Of a DNA stretch of 64,000 nt, positions 1-10,815 are shown in pieces (within the stretch, counting starts at the first letter, position 1; the number at the start of each line of letters is the position of its first letter). The stretch comes from Pseudomonas guariconensis (GTDB taxonomy: Bacteria > Pseudomonadota > Gammaproteobacteria > Pseudomonadales > Pseudomonadaceae): assembly GCF_900102675.1 (NCBI RefSeq), contig NZ_FMYX01000001.1:550001-614000 (forward strand). Reading direction: 5' to 3'. The position numbers and the translations under genes are program-made. The notes below the pieces were generated by a model. It was not told the DNA's origin. It saw nothing but the letters and a program-made list of their open reading frames with translations, and did no database searches.

Positions 1-516
1 GAACAGACAGTCTTCGAGCAGTTGCTCGGCCAAAGCCTGGCCTTCGAGCGGGCTGTCGGCATCGGCCAGTCGCGTGAGGGTGGCGCTCAGCCAACTGCCG
101 AACAGCGCGTTCTGGCCGCTGCCCAGCGGCACCATGAACAGCCCGTCGAGGCGTTTCACATCCAGGCCGTGACGGGCCATGAACGCCTGGTCGAACACAA
201 CGGCCACCTCTTGGTAGTTCTCGGGGGTGATCCAGATGTTGCGGCTGTCCTCGTTGAGCAGGTACAGGCTGTTCTCGCTGCGGTCGAAGCAGAACGCCAG
301 CGACCCGCTCGGAGCGCGGAAGAACTGCTCCACTCGAGTATTGAGGCGTTCTTCGTAGACCTCCACGCCATCGAGCCCCAGGCAGCGCAACTGGCCGTTG
401 AAATGCCCTGGGGACATTTGCCGGTATTGCTGCTGCCAGCCAGGGGTCGCGCGCACCTGTTCGGTCACATCGTTGGTGTGGAAAGCCTGGACCTGCAAGG
501 CATTGGGCGTTGTCAC
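1..516 (-). CDS. AraC-family regulator, N-terminal part (cut by window)
   Basis: Minus-strand frame open from a GTG at 516 to the window edge, 172 codons. The GTG is chosen because AAGGGA lies just upstream and no in-frame ATG precedes it. The visible part looks like the ligand-sensing half of an EutR-like AraC regulator; the C-terminal helix-turn-helix would lie outside the window, so the family is inferred. It is divergent from the gamma-glutamylpolyamine synthetase gene, and regulators of this type commonly control such genes, so control of the polyamine genes is likely. The opposite-strand open frame over it is a shadow. Confidence 0.7.
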   Translation of the reverse strand, partial: MTTPNALQVQAFHTNDVTEQVRATPGWQQQYRQMSPGHFNGQLRCLGLDGVEVYEERLNTRVEQFFRAPSGSLAFCFDRSENSLYLLNEDSRNIWITPENYQEVAVVFDQAFMARHGLDVKRLDGLFMVPLGSGQNALFGSWLSATLTRLADADSPLEGQALAEQLLEDCLF

Positions 517-529
517 GCGCGTGTCCCTT

Positions 530-548
530 ATGCACTCTTTTGGTGCAT
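530..548. promoter_or_regulatory. Inverted repeat, possible operator between regulator and polyamine genes
   Basis: ATGCAC at 530-535 and GTGCAT at 543-548 form a 6-bp inverted repeat with a 7-nt spacer. It sits just upstream of the AraC-type regulator start and overlaps the putative sigma-54 element at 541-555. It could be a regulator binding site; this is inference from position and symmetry only. Confidence 0.3.
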
Positions 549-555
549 TTGTTGC
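541..555 (+). promoter_or_regulatory. Candidate sigma-54 (-24/-12) promoter of the polyamine genes
   Basis: TGGTGCATTTGTTGC has GG and GC at the -24/-12 spacing of sigma-54 promoters and a perfect TTGC -12 box; the -24 box departs from TGGCACG at three places. It lies about 113 bp upstream of the glutamine synthetase-like start. Sigma-54 control would suit a nitrogen-scavenging pathway, but no enhancer-binding protein gene is adjacent. Confidence 0.4.
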
Positions 556-667
556 CGAAGAAAATGGATAGATCACCCCTGGGGGCTGCGACCAAGATAG
601 TCCTCAGCGCGTCGCCTGGGAAGATTCCAACGCGGACTCGCCCATAAAACCCAACCAAGAGGTCTGT

Positions 668-2026
668 ATGAACGCCCCCTTCGATCAGCTGTCCACCTGG
701 CTGAAAGAACACCGGATCACCGAAGTCGAATGTGTGATCAGCGACCTGACCGGCATCGCCCGCGGCAAGATCGCGCCGACTGCCAAGTTCCTCCACGAGC
801 GCGGTATGCGCCTGCCGGAGAGCGTGCTGCTGCAGACGGTCACTGGCGACTACGTCGATGACGACATCTACTACGACCTGCTCGATGCGGCCGACATCGA
901 CATGGTTTGCCGCCCCGACCCTTCGGCGGTGTACCAGATTCCGTGGGCCATCGAGCCGACTGCTATCGTCATTCACGACACCTTCGACAAGCACGGCAAC
1001 CCGATCGAGCTGTCGCCGCGCAACGTGCTCAAAAAGGTCCTGAAGCTGTACGCCGACAAGGGCTGGCAGCCGATCGTGGCACCTGAAATGGAGTTCTACC
1101 TGACTCAGCGCTGCGAAGACCCGGACCTGCCGCTGCAAGTCCCACTGGGGCGTTCGGGGCGTGCCGAAAGCGGCCGCCAGTCGTTCTCCATCGACGCGGC
1201 CAACGAATTCGATCCGCTGTTCGAAGACGTCTACGACTGGTGCGAAATCCAGGGCCTGGACCTGGACACGTTGATCCACGAAGACGGCCCGGCGCAGATG
1301 GAAATCAACTTCCGTCACGGCGACGCACTGGATCTGGCCGACCAGATCACCGTGTTCAAGCGCACCATGCGTGAGGCCGCGCTCAAGCACAACGTCACTG
1401 CCACGTTCATGGCCAAGCCGATCACCGACGAGCCGGGTAGCGCCATGCACCTGCACCAGAGCGTGGTCGACATCGCCACCGGCAAGCCGATCTTCGCCAA
1501 TGAAGACGGCAGCATGAGCGAGCTGTTCTTGCACCACATCGGCGGCCTGCAGAAGTACATTCCCAAGGTGCTGCCGATGTTCGCACCGAACGTCAACTCG
1601 TTCCGCCGCTTCCTGCCGGACACCTCGGCGCCGGTGAACGTCGAGTGGGGTGAGGAAAACCGCACCGCAGGCCTGCGCGTTCCGACCTCCAGCCCCGAGG
1701 CCATGCGTGTGGAAAACCGCCTGCCGGGTGCCGATGCCAACCCGTACCTGGCAATCGCCGCGAGCCTGCTGTGCGGCTACCTGGGCATGGTCGAGAAGAT
1801 CGAGCCGAGCGCGCCGGTGCAAGGCCGCGCCTACGAGCGGCGCAACCTACGCCTGCCGATCACCATCGAAGATGCCCTGCAGCACATGGAAGACTGTCAG
1901 ACCCTGCACGAATACCTGGGACGTCAGTTCGTCCAGGGCTATGTGGCGGTCAAGCGCGCCGAGCACGAGAACTTCAAGCGTGTGATCAGCTCCTGGGAGC
2001 GTGAGTTCCTGCTGCTGAGCGTCTGA
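668..2026 (+). CDS. Glutamine synthetase family protein, probable gamma-glutamylpolyamine synthetase
   Basis: This 452-residue protein of the glutamine synthetase superfamily probably joins glutamate to putrescine or another polyamine using ATP, the first step of the gamma-glutamylated polyamine pathway (PuuA/SpuI type). The C-terminal catalytic domain shows the PEMEFYL segment, the metal-binding GSAMHLHQS segment and the NRTAGLRVPTSSPEAMRVENRLPG-type stretch near residues 330-355. Length matches PuuA-like enzymes. AAGAGG precedes the ATG. The context (periplasmic polyamine-type binding protein, FAD oxidase, AraC regulator) argues against the housekeeping ammonia-assimilating enzyme. The exact amine is not readable from sequence. 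Confidence 0.88.
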   Translation: MNAPFDQLSTWLKEHRITEVECVISDLTGIARGKIAPTAKFLHERGMRLPESVLLQTVTGDYVDDDIYYDLLDAADIDMVCRPDPSAVYQIPWAIEPTAIVIHDTFDKHGNPIELSPRNVLKKVLKLYADKGWQPIVAPEMEFYLTQRCEDPDLPLQVPLGRSGRAESGRQSFSIDAANEFDPLFEDVYDWCEIQGLDLDTLIHEDGPAQMEINFRHGDALDLADQITVFKRTMREAALKHNVTATFMAKPITDEPGSAMHLHQSVVDIATGKPIFANEDGSMSELFLHHIGGLQKYIPKVLPMFAPNVNSFRRFLPDTSAPVNVEWGEENRTAGLRVPTSSPEAMRVENRLPGADANPYLAIAASLLCGYLGMVEKIEPSAPVQGRAYERRNLRLPITIEDALQHMEDCQTLHEYLGRQFVQGYVAVKRAEHENFKRVISSWEREFLLLSV

Positions 2027-2036
2027 TTCCTGTCAC

Positions 2037-2114
2037 GTCCGTGGGCACGGGGTCACCTGCGAAGGCACCGGTGTGTGTGCCATCGCATTCACGGGTGCCC
2101 CCGCGCCCACGGGA
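2037..2114. repeat. Long imperfect inverted repeat after the synthetase gene
   Basis: The arm at about 2037-2052 (GTCCGTGGGCACGGGG) is complementary, with small mismatches, to about 2099-2114. They enclose about 46 nt between the synthetase stop and the binding-protein start. It may be a degenerate REP pair or an mRNA structure that sets relative expression. No T-tract follows, so a simple terminator is unlikely. Confidence 0.4.
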
Positions 2115-2138
2115 CTACGTGCTGCCCTTGGGCAGTGA

Positions 2139-3275
<1,137 letters not shown>

Positions 3276-3289
3276 GCCGAGCACGAGCC

Positions 3290-4582
3290 ATGCCTACTAC
3301 CCAACACACCGCGTCCTACTACGCTGCCACCGCACGCAGCTCGACGCCCTACCCCACGCTCGAAGGCGAGCTGAGCGCAGATGTCTGCGTGGTCGGCGGC
3401 GGCCTGACGGGGGTCAACACTGCGCTGGAGCTCGCCGAGCGTGGCCTTTCGGTGATCCTGCTCGAAGCCCGGCGCATCGGCTGGGGCGCCAGCGGGCGCA
3501 ACGGCGGGCAATTGATCCGCGGCATTGGCCATGACGTCAGCGGCTTCGCCCGCTTCGTCGGTCAGGATGGCGTGCGCTACCTCAAGCAGGCCGGCATCGA
3601 TTCGGTGGAGCTGGTGGCCGATCGCATTGCCCGCTACGGCATCGAGTGCGACCTACGCTGGGGCTTCTGCGAACTGGCCAACACCGCCGCGCAGTTCGCC
3701 GCCTTCAAGGACGAGCAAGACGATCTGGCCGCGCTGGGCTACCGCCACGAAACCCGCCTGGTCGGCCCCGAGCGAATCCGCGAGGTGGTCGCCAGCGACC
3801 AGTACGCCGGCGGCCTGGTGGACATGGGCTCGGGTCACCTGCATCCGCTTGACCTGGTCCAAGGCGAAGCCCGCGCGGCCGAGCAACTGGGCGTGCGCAT
3901 TTTCGAGCAGAGCCCAGTGCAGCACATCGAGCACGGCCCCACCGTGACCCTGCACTGCGCGCGCGGCAAGGTACGCGCCAACAGCCTGGTGCTCGGCTGT
4001 AATGCGCACCTGGACGAGCTGGAACCGCGCCTGAGCGGCAAGGTGCTGCCGGCCGGCAGTTACGTGGTCGCCACCGAACCCCTGCCCGAGCACGTCGCCA
4101 AGGCGCTGATCCCGCAGAACATGGCGCTGTGCGACCAGAAGGTCGGCCTGGACTACTACCGTCTTACCGCCGACCGCCGCCTGCTGTTCGGCGGCGCCTG
4201 CCACTACTCCGGCCGCGATCCCAAGGACATCGCGGCCTACATGCGGCCCAAGGTGCTCAAGGTGTTCCCGCAACTGGGCGAGGTGCGCATCGATTACCAG
4301 TGGGGCGGCATGATCGGCATCACCGCCAACCGCTTTCCTCAGGTCGGCAGGTTGAACCAGCATCCCAACGTTTACTACGCCCAGGGATATTCCGGCCATG
4401 GCCTGAACGTCACCCACTGGACCGCCAAACTGCTAGCCGAATCCATCGCCGTGGGCCACAGCCAGGGCCTTGATGTGTTCAGCGCCGTGCCCCACCTGAC
4501 CTTCCCCGGCGGCAAGGCCCTGCGCTCGCCGCTGCTGGCCCTGGGGATGCTGTGGTACCGGTTGCGGGAAGTGCTGGGTTGA
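3290..4582 (+). CDS. FAD-dependent oxidoreductase, probable gamma-glutamylpolyamine oxidase (PuuB type)
   Basis: This 430-residue flavoenzyme of the D-amino-acid-oxidase (DAO) superfamily would oxidise gamma-glutamylputrescine to the aldehyde, the step after the synthetase. The FAD-binding Rossmann motif DVCVVGGGLTGVNTALELAE is near residues 31-50, followed by the family stretch WGASGRNGGQLIRG. The C-terminal part contains GYSGHGLNVTHWTAK, typical of the DAO C-terminal FAD contacts. The ATG at 3290 is 14 bp after the binding-protein stop; a longer open frame upstream overlaps that gene and is not the start. Confidence 0.87.
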   Translation: MPTTQHTASYYAATARSSTPYPTLEGELSADVCVVGGGLTGVNTALELAERGLSVILLEARRIGWGASGRNGGQLIRGIGHDVSGFARFVGQDGVRYLKQAGIDSVELVADRIARYGIECDLRWGFCELANTAAQFAAFKDEQDDLAALGYRHETRLVGPERIREVVASDQYAGGLVDMGSGHLHPLDLVQGEARAAEQLGVRIFEQSPVQHIEHGPTVTLHCARGKVRANSLVLGCNAHLDELEPRLSGKVLPAGSYVVATEPLPEHVAKALIPQNMALCDQKVGLDYYRLTADRRLLFGGACHYSGRDPKDIAAYMRPKVLKVFPQLGEVRIDYQWGGMIGITANRFPQVGRLNQHPNVYYAQGYSGHGLNVTHWTAKLLAESIAVGHSQGLDVFSAVPHLTFPGGKALRSPLLALGMLWYRLREVLG

Positions 4583-4766
4583 CCGCCCTCTAGAGCCCCG
4601 CAGATCAGGTGCAGCCCTGGGCGACTTGCACCCGATTTGTGGGCTTGCCCATGACGTGGGGGGTTGGCATTGAACATTGGCATGACACCGGCCAGTTCCG
4701 GAACAAGCGAAACGGCAAAACTCGGCTTTACTGGCCGGTAACACCGTGAGAACCCAGGATGGATCC

Positions 4767-6428
4767 ATGCCCCTGCTTGACCCCACCTCCAACGAAAGCA
4801 AATACCCCAAACTTTCCAGCGCCGCCCTGATCGGCGCCACCACACCCAGCAGTACCCGCCTGTGGGTACGCCTGTACCGGCCAGGCACTTGGTACCTGGC
4901 GGTCACCACCGAGCCGATGCGCGGCGACATGGTCCGCCTGGGCGAGTTGCCCGTCCCTCGGTATTTCAAAGACCAAGGCGTCACGCCTGTTTATCTGCAG
5001 GCCAAGACGCTGAACTTCGACACCGATGTCACCGGCGTCTTCGATGTCACTGGCCTCAAGCCCGGCACTACCTATTACTACGCGCTGATCAGCGACGAAA
5101 CCGACGCCGGCAAGATCGGTCGGCGCACCGAGATCGGCGGCGATCGGCCGCGCTTCTTCGTGACCCCTCCGAAGGCGTCCGACACCCTCACCTTCGGGTT
5201 CTATAGCTGCCACGACCCGATCAGTGCCGACGGCAGTGCCGGTGCCTGGCCGCTGATGCATCAGCAACTGGCCGACCAGCGCGCCAGCTTCGTCATCGGC
5301 GGTGGCGACCAGGTGTACGTGGACACCAACAAGAAGAACGGCTTCCTGGATATCTGGGAATGGCTCAAGGACAACAAGGACGAACTGCTGCAGGCGTACA
5401 GCAAGGGCAAAGGCAAGGGTTACGACAAGGCGGGCATCGAGCGCTACCTATGCAACCTTTACCGCTGGTTCTACCGGGTCTACTGGAACGTGCCGGCCCA
5501 GCGGGAGATCTATGAACGCCTGCCCCAGTACATGATCTGGGACGATCACGAAATCATGGACGGCTGGGGCTCGCTGACCAAAGTCGAACGGCGCAAGCGC
5601 ATCTCGCTGCTGTTCGAGCGCAGCAACAACACTACGACCAACCAAATGCTGGTGGATCTCATGTGGCGCGCCGCTTGTCGGGTGTACTACGAGTACGAGC
5701 ACAGCCACAACCCACCCACGCCGATCGACTTGGACAATCCCGACGCCTGCCAGTGGGACTATGCCTTCGAGCAAGGCAAGTCGGCGTTCTATGTGCTGGA
5801 CATGCGCGGCCATCACGACATCGAGGCCAAAGACCCCTGCAAGTTGCTTGGCAGCGAGCAGATGGCGCGCTTTGCCACCTGGCTCAAGAGCGCACCGGTG
5901 CAAAAAGCAGACGCAGTGTTCGTGGTGTCACCGGTGCCGGTCATGCACTGGCGCAACGCCGTGACTAACTACGCCGACATCGGATCGTTCAAGGACGATT
6001 GCATGGACGAATGGGACCATGAAAGCAACCAGGGCGAACGCAAACGCTTGCTGGATGCGGTGTTCGAGGCATTGGGCAACAGCGCAAAGCCGGTGGTGTT
6101 CCTTAGCGGCGATGTACATTGCGCGGCGGTGTTCCGCTTGCTGCACAAGCGCTATCCGGCTGCCAAGGTGTTCCAGGTCACCTCCAGTGCCATCTCTCGC
6201 ATGCCGGCCCCTGGCGTGCTGAAGCTCGCGATCAGCGCAGGCGGCAGCATGCCCGGCGTCAAGGACATCGTCTGCGAGCGCTGGTACGCCATGGCCGGCT
6301 CGAAGAACTTCGCCATGCTTCAGGTGCGGCCCTCGTTGGACGGTAGCCAGACCGAGGTGTTGGTGGAGCTGCACTGGCCGGGCGGGGACGACGGGGAGCT
6401 GACCAAGCGCCGGGTATTGCTCAAGTAA
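4767..6428 (+). CDS. Alkaline phosphatase D (PhoD)-family metallophosphoesterase
   Basis: This 553-residue PhoD-like protein has a calcineurin-type metal centre. GFYSCHDP and GGDQVYVD carry metal ligands near residues 150-190, and WDDHEIMDGWG near residue 260 is the classic PhoD motif. LSGDVHCA near residue 450 supplies the distal ligands. The N-terminal part (GATTPSSTRLWVRLY, then a fibronectin-like segment) is the usual PhoD N domain. No signal peptide is visible, unlike the Tat-exported classical PhoD, so a cytoplasmic phosphodiesterase or phosphatase is possible. ATG 4767 is preferred over the in-frame GTG at 4746. The substrate is unknown. Confidence 0.8.
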   Translation: MPLLDPTSNESKYPKLSSAALIGATTPSSTRLWVRLYRPGTWYLAVTTEPMRGDMVRLGELPVPRYFKDQGVTPVYLQAKTLNFDTDVTGVFDVTGLKPGTTYYYALISDETDAGKIGRRTEIGGDRPRFFVTPPKASDTLTFGFYSCHDPISADGSAGAWPLMHQQLADQRASFVIGGGDQVYVDTNKKNGFLDIWEWLKDNKDELLQAYSKGKGKGYDKAGIERYLCNLYRWFYRVYWNVPAQREIYERLPQYMIWDDHEIMDGWGSLTKVERRKRISLLFERSNNTTTNQMLVDLMWRAACRVYYEYEHSHNPPTPIDLDNPDACQWDYAFEQGKSAFYVLDMRGHHDIEAKDPCKLLGSEQMARFATWLKSAPVQKADAVFVVSPVPVMHWRNAVTNYADIGSFKDDCMDEWDHESNQGERKRLLDAVFEALGNSAKPVVFLSGDVHCAAVFRLLHKRYPAAKVFQVTSSAISRMPAPGVLKLAISAGGSMPGVKDIVCERWYAMAGSKNFAMLQVRPSLDGSQTEVLVELHWPGGDDGELTKRRVLLK

Positions 6429-6507
6429 GCCCGTATCTGGGAGAGCGAACAGTCGCAGGTAAAGCTAGGCTCACCGGGATTGCGCCGCTTTCTAGACTTG
6501 CGCAATC

Positions 6508-6534
6508 CCTGTGGCGGCGGGTTTACCCGCGAAC
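6508..6534. repeat. Single REP-like palindrome
   Basis: The stretch around GCGGGTTTACCCGC matches the core of P. putida-type repetitive extragenic palindromes. It lies in the 128-bp gap between the convergent phosphatase and serine dehydratase genes, a normal REP position, and could stabilise both mRNA ends. Confidence 0.6.
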
Positions 6535-6556
6535 AAAGCTGGATGCAGGGTCTGCC

Positions 6557-7933
6557 TCAGCACTCGACAAACGCCACGGCCAGCCCGCCGCGGGAGGTTT
6601 CCTTGTAGTTGGCATGCATGTCAGCGCCGGTGTCACGCAGTGTGCGGATCACCCGGTCCAGGGAGATGAAGTGCTCGCCGTCGCCACGCAGGGCCATCTG
6701 TACCGCGTTGATCGCCTTGACTGCGGCAATGGCGTTGCGCTCGATGCACGGTACCTGGACCAGGCCACCGACCGGGTCGCAGGTCAGCCCCAGGTTGTGC
6801 TCCAGTGCGATTTCGGCGGCGTTCTCCAGTTGCGCGGGCGTAGCGCCCAGCACTTCGGCCAGGCCCGCTGCCGCCATGGAGCAGGCTGATCCGACCTCGC
6901 CCTGGCAGCCGACTTCCGCGCCGGAAATCGACGCGTTCTTCTTGCACAGGATGCCCACCGCCGCGGCCGCCAGCAGGAACGCGACCACATCGTCATCGCA
7001 GGCGCCTGGGTTGAATTTCATGTAGTAGTGCAGAACCGCCGGAATGATCCCCGCCGCGCCGTTGGTGGGCGCGGTGACCATGCGCCCGCCTGCGGCGTTT
7101 TCTTCATTGACCGCCAGGGCATATAGGTTGACCCACTCCATGGCGCTCAAGGTCGAGCCGATGACATTGGGCTTGCCCAGCTCCTGCAGGCTGCGGTGCA
7201 GTTTGGCTGCCCGGCGCTTGACCTGCAGCCCGCCTGGCAGGATGCCTTCGTTGCGCAGGCCGTTGTTCACGCATTCGCCCATCGCTGCCCAGATCTTCAG
7301 CAGCCCCTCCCGGACTTCGGCCTCAGGCCGCCAGGCACACTCGTTGGCCATCATCAGCTGGCCAACGCTGAGTTGGTGGGCCTTGCACAGGGCCAGCAGC
7401 TCAGCCGCGCTGTTGAATTCATAGGGCAATTTGACCAGGTCGGTATCGCCTTGGGGCGCATCGATTTCGGCCTGTTCGACGATGAAGCCACCGCCGACGG
7501 AGTAATAGGTCTGGGAGAACAGGCTGCCCTGTTCGGTGAACGCCTCCAGACTCATGGCATTAGGGTGGTAAGGCAGGCTCTCGTCGAGCAGCAGCAGGTC
7601 CCGGGCATACTCGAACGCTACGGGATGGCTGCCATCGAGTATCAGACACTGCTCCTGCAACACCTGTGCGATGCGCGGCTCGATGCTCTGCGGATCGATG
7701 CGATCTGGCCATTGGCCCATCAGTCCGAGCAAGCAGGCGCGGTCGGTGGCATGGCCGACGCCCGTCGCCGACAGCGAGCCATACAGCCGCACCTCGACCC
7801 GCGTCACCTGCGTCAGCACACCCCGTTCGCGAAGCGCCTGGGCGAAAGTCGCCGCCGCGCGCATCGGGCCCACGGTGTGGGAACTGGACGGGCCAATGCC
7901 GATTTTGAAGAGGTCGAAAACACTGATAGCCAT
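6557..7933 (-). CDS. sdaA: L-serine dehydratase (iron-sulfur, single chain)
   Basis: This 458-residue enzyme deaminates L-serine to pyruvate and ammonia with a [4Fe-4S] cluster. The start [27 protein letters not shown] is the conserved N-terminus of SdaA/SdaB, with the SSSHT substrate loop. Cluster cysteines are visible in [10 protein letters not shown] and, further on, as a Cys pair ten residues apart in the [12 protein letters not shown] segment. The ATG at 7933 is selected because homology begins there and AGGT precedes it; the longer open frame runs into the divergent promoter region. A divergent LysR gene (8080) probably regulates it. Confidence 0.93.
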   Translation of the reverse strand: MAISVFDLFKIGIGPSSSHTVGPMRAAATFAQALRERGVLTQVTRVEVRLYGSLSATGVGHATDRACLLGLMGQWPDRIDPQSIEPRIAQVLQEQCLILDGSHPVAFEYARDLLLLDESLPYHPNAMSLEAFTEQGSLFSQTYYSVGGGFIVEQAEIDAPQGDTDLVKLPYEFNSAAELLALCKAHQLSVGQLMMANECAWRPEAEVREGLLKIWAAMGECVNNGLRNEGILPGGLQVKRRAAKLHRSLQELGKPNVIGSTLSAMEWVNLYALAVNEENAAGGRMVTAPTNGAAGIIPAVLHYYMKFNPGACDDDVVAFLLAAAAVGILCKKNASISGAEVGCQGEVGSACSMAAAGLAEVLGATPAQLENAAEIALEHNLGLTCDPVGGLVQVPCIERNAIAAVKAINAVQMALRGDGEHFISLDRVIRTLRDTGADMHANYKETSRGGLAVAFVEC

Positions 7934-8079
7934 GCTAATACCTGGGCGTGACGGGCCGTTTAGCCGTCGACCGCCCCTCCGAGAAAATTGAACGAGACTG
8001 CGATATTGCGTGATACTGAATCGTCCGTCGGGTAATGACCAACGAAAGTTCCTAAGCAAGGCTTTAGCAAGGCTAAACG

Positions 8080-9018
8080 ATGAAGCGACAACTCAATGGC
8101 CAGATGTTCGTCTGGCTGCATGTGTTCTCCTGCGCGGCACGGCATCTGTCGTTCACCCGCTGCGCGCAGGAGTTGCACATCACCCCCGGTGCGGTGAGCC
8201 AGCAGATGCGCCAACTGGAAGAGCGCCTGGGCTATCGGTTGTTCCTGCGTCGGGCTCGGGGCGTGGAGCTGAGCGCTGAAGGCCAGCGCCTGGCGCAGAC
8301 CGTGGCCGAGGCCTATGGCAACATCGAGGCCGAACTGCTGCGCCTGGACGCCGGCGAAATCCGCGGCACCCTACGCCTGCGTTCGATCCCCTCGTTCCTG
8401 GCCAAATGGCTCACCCCTCGCCTGCCCCGCTTCCAGCAGCGCTACCCGGACATCGAATTGCGCCTGGTGGCCGAGGACAGCAACCAAGCCCTGAACCCAG
8501 AGGATTTCGACCTGGCCATCGACCTCAACGATGGCAGCTACCCCGGCATGCTCTCGACACCCCTGCTCGACGAGCAGATCTTTCCGGTCTGCTCCCCCGC
8601 CCTGCTGCGTGGCCGCCCGCCGCTGCATGGCCCGGCAGACCTTGTGCACTACCCGTTACTGCACGACATCACCGCCTGGCGTGGCAGCTCGGAATATGCC
8701 GAATGGGAGTTCTACCTCGAAGGCATCGGCGCCGGCAGCCTGGATGTGCGCCGTGGACACACCTTCAATCGCAACCACTTGACCATCGAGGCCGCCATCG
8801 CCGGCGTCGGTGTGGCCATTGCCCGGCGCACCCTGCTCAACGACGAGCTGGAGCGGGGCGCACTGATCGTGCCCTTCGGCGTGCCGATCGCCAACCACAA
8901 GCGCTACATGCTCCATTACCCGCCTGGCGGGCTGAGCCAGCCAGGCGCACGCGCCGTGCATGACTGGCTGGTCGAAGAAGCCGAAGGATTCCGCGCCCTG
9001 CACCCTTTGCTGAGCTAG
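8080..9018 (+). CDS. LysR-family regulator (GcvA-like), divergent from serine dehydratase
   Basis: This 312-residue LysR-type regulator has its winged helix-turn-helix in residues 1-65 (the [20 protein letters not shown] segment is the recognition helix region). A GcvA-like effector domain from about residue 95 starts with [19 protein letters not shown]. It starts 146 bp from the oppositely oriented dehydratase start, the classic LysR layout, so it likely senses serine, glycine or a related metabolite and controls that gene. The effector is inference. Confidence 0.87.
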   Translation: MKRQLNGQMFVWLHVFSCAARHLSFTRCAQELHITPGAVSQQMRQLEERLGYRLFLRRARGVELSAEGQRLAQTVAEAYGNIEAELLRLDAGEIRGTLRLRSIPSFLAKWLTPRLPRFQQRYPDIELRLVAEDSNQALNPEDFDLAIDLNDGSYPGMLSTPLLDEQIFPVCSPALLRGRPPLHGPADLVHYPLLHDITAWRGSSEYAEWEFYLEGIGAGSLDVRRGHTFNRNHLTIEAAIAGVGVAIARRTLLNDELERGALIVPFGVPIANHKRYMLHYPPGGLSQPGARAVHDWLVEEAEGFRALHPLLS

Positions 9019-9127
9019 CGTGCGCCACTCGTCAAACATCCTGAACCCTCGCCAGGGCTTGCCGGTCGCACATCAAGAGTGATGCGGCACACGTCGCGCA
9101 AAACCACCCTGAGCGAAGGAAGGCACC

Positions 9128-10045
9128 GTGAGCGATATCCGTATCGGTATTTCCGGCTGGCGCTATGGCCCATGGCGCAAGGACTTCTACCCCAAAGGCC
9201 TACGTCAGGACGACGAACTGGCGTTCGCCTCGCGTGCGGTCAACAGCATCGAGATCAATGGCTCGTTCTATGCCCTGCAAACGCCCGAGCGCTATTGCAA
9301 CTGGCGCGACGAGACACCTGATGACTTCGTCTTTTCGGTCAAGGCGCCGCGCTACATCACCCATGTACGCAGGCTCAAGGAGATCGAAGAGCCGCTGGCC
9401 AACTTCTTCGCATCAGGCCCATTGTTGCTGGGCGACAAGCTCGGCCCGGTGCTTTGGCAGTTCCCTGCGAGCATGAAGTACGACGAAGCACGTTTTGCCG
9501 AATTTTTCCAACAGTTGCCCCACGATCGCGCCGCAGCCCGTGCCTGTGCCAAACACTGCGCCGAACGCCTGCGCGACAACGGCGGCACCGATATCGACGG
9601 CAATGCACCGCTGCGCCACGCGGTGGAGATCCGTCACCCGAGTTTTCTCTGCGAAGGTTTCGTCGAATTGCTGCGCGCCCACAACGTGGCGCTGGTGGTG
9701 GCCGACAGCGCCGGCAAGTGGCCCTATGCCGAGGATGTCACCGCCGATTTCGTCTACATGCGCCTGCACGGGGACGTGGAGCTCTACAGCAGCGGCTATA
9801 CCGCCCGAGCCTTGCGGCGCTGGAAGACACGCATCCTGGCTTGGAGCCAGGGTGGCCAGCCCGATGACGCCGAGTTGATCGTCCAGCGCGCGCCGCACAA
9901 GCGAGCCTCGCGGGACATCTACTGCTATTTCGACAATGACCAGAAAGTCCATGCCCCCTACGACGCCCGGCGGCTGCTGGAAAAGCTCGGCCTTGCCGGC
10001 GAGCTGGTGACCGAGCCCGGGGTGGAACCGGAGGTCGAACTGTGA
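9128..10045 (+). CDS. DUF72 (YecE-like) protein
   Basis: This 305-residue protein of the DUF72/YecE family, a TIM-barrel-like fold of unknown function, opens with [20 protein letters not shown], the family signature. Other conserved stretches are [18 protein letters not shown] and the C-terminal [18 protein letters not shown]. It starts at GTG behind GAAGGAAGG. Its stop overlaps the next GTG start by four bases, so it is coupled to the membrane-lipid operon that follows. DUF72 proteins have been discussed in connection with DNA or iron-sulfur metabolism, but I would not assign a reaction. Confidence 0.85.
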   Translation: MSDIRIGISGWRYGPWRKDFYPKGLRQDDELAFASRAVNSIEINGSFYALQTPERYCNWRDETPDDFVFSVKAPRYITHVRRLKEIEEPLANFFASGPLLLGDKLGPVLWQFPASMKYDEARFAEFFQQLPHDRAAARACAKHCAERLRDNGGTDIDGNAPLRHAVEIRHPSFLCEGFVELLRAHNVALVVADSAGKWPYAEDVTADFVYMRLHGDVELYSSGYTARALRRWKTRILAWSQGGQPDDAELIVQRAPHKRASRDIYCYFDNDQKVHAPYDARRLLEKLGLAGELVTEPGVEPEVEL

Positions 10046-10815
10046 ACAAGACCATGCCTGCTCCCCGCTGCATCATCGACAAGGTCACTGCCGTGCGCCA
10101 GCTGAACGTGCTGACGATCAACGTGCACAAAGGCTTTACCCTGTTCAACCGGCGCTTCATCCTGCCCGAACTGCGCGAGGCGGTGCGCGCCACCGGTGCC
10201 GACCTGGTGTTTCTCCAGGAAGTCCACGGCAGTCATCAGCACCACGCCGAGCGACACCCCGCCTGGCCGGTGACACCGCAATATGAATTCCTCGCCGACA
10301 GCATGTGGCCGCAGTTCGCCTATGGTCGCAACGCGGTTTACCCCCACGGCGACCACGGCAACGCGTTGTTGTCCAAATTCCCCATTACCCGCTACCACAA
10401 CCTCGACGTCTCCATTGCCGGCAACGAACAACGCGGCCTGCTGCATTGCCAGCTGGAAGTGCCCGGACACGAAGAGGTGCATGCGGTGTGCGTGCACCTG
10501 GGGCTGCGCGAGGCCCATCGGCAGAACCAGGTACGCCTGCTGCTCGAGCTGCTCGACAGCCTGCCGCCTGACGCCCCGGTGATCGTTGCCGGGGATTTCA
10601 ACGACTGGCGGCGCAAGGCCGATGCGCTGCTCTCGCAGCGCCTGGTGGAGGCGTTCGGTACACCCGCCCGCAGCTTCCCGGCGCGCCTGCCATTGCTGCG
10701 CCTGGACCGCATCTACTTGCGCAACGCCACCTCGAGCAAAGCCCAGGTGTTGTCCAAATACCCGTGGTCGCATCTCTCCGACCACGCCCCACTCGCCGCG
10801 CAGATCAGCCTATGA
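10042..10815 (+). CDS. Endonuclease/exonuclease/phosphatase-family protein (YbhP-like)
   Basis: This 257-residue EEP-superfamily hydrolase shows [11 protein letters not shown] near the N-terminus, the catalytic FLQEVHG glutamate, [12 protein letters not shown] with the metal/nucleophile-positioning Asp and Asn, and the terminal [10 protein letters not shown] histidine. It starts at a GTG overlapping the DUF72 stop and ends in an ATGA overlap with the cardiolipin synthase gene. The same trio order as E. coli ybhP-ybhO-ybhN suggests phosphodiester or phospholipid headgroup hydrolysis linked to membrane lipid remodelling. The substrate is unknown. An internal ATG at 10054 is an alternative start. 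Confidence 0.83.
   Translation: MNKTMPAPRCIIDKVTAVRQLNVLTINVHKGFTLFNRRFILPELREAVRATGADLVFLQEVHGSHQHHAERHPAWPVTPQYEFLADSMWPQFAYGRNAVYPHGDHGNALLSKFPITRYHNLDVSIAGNEQRGLLHCQLEVPGHEEVHAVCVHLGLREAHRQNQVRLLLELLDSLPPDAPVIVAGDFNDWRRKADALLSQRLVEAFGTPARSFPARLPLLRLDRIYLRNATSSKAQVLSKYPWSHLSDHAPLAAQISL

Noticed and set aside
22..600. 192-residue plus-strand open frame at the left edge
   Set aside because: It is the complement of the AraC-type gene on the minus strand, which has the better start, ribosome site and protein-like composition; the plus frame also runs through the intergenic promoter.
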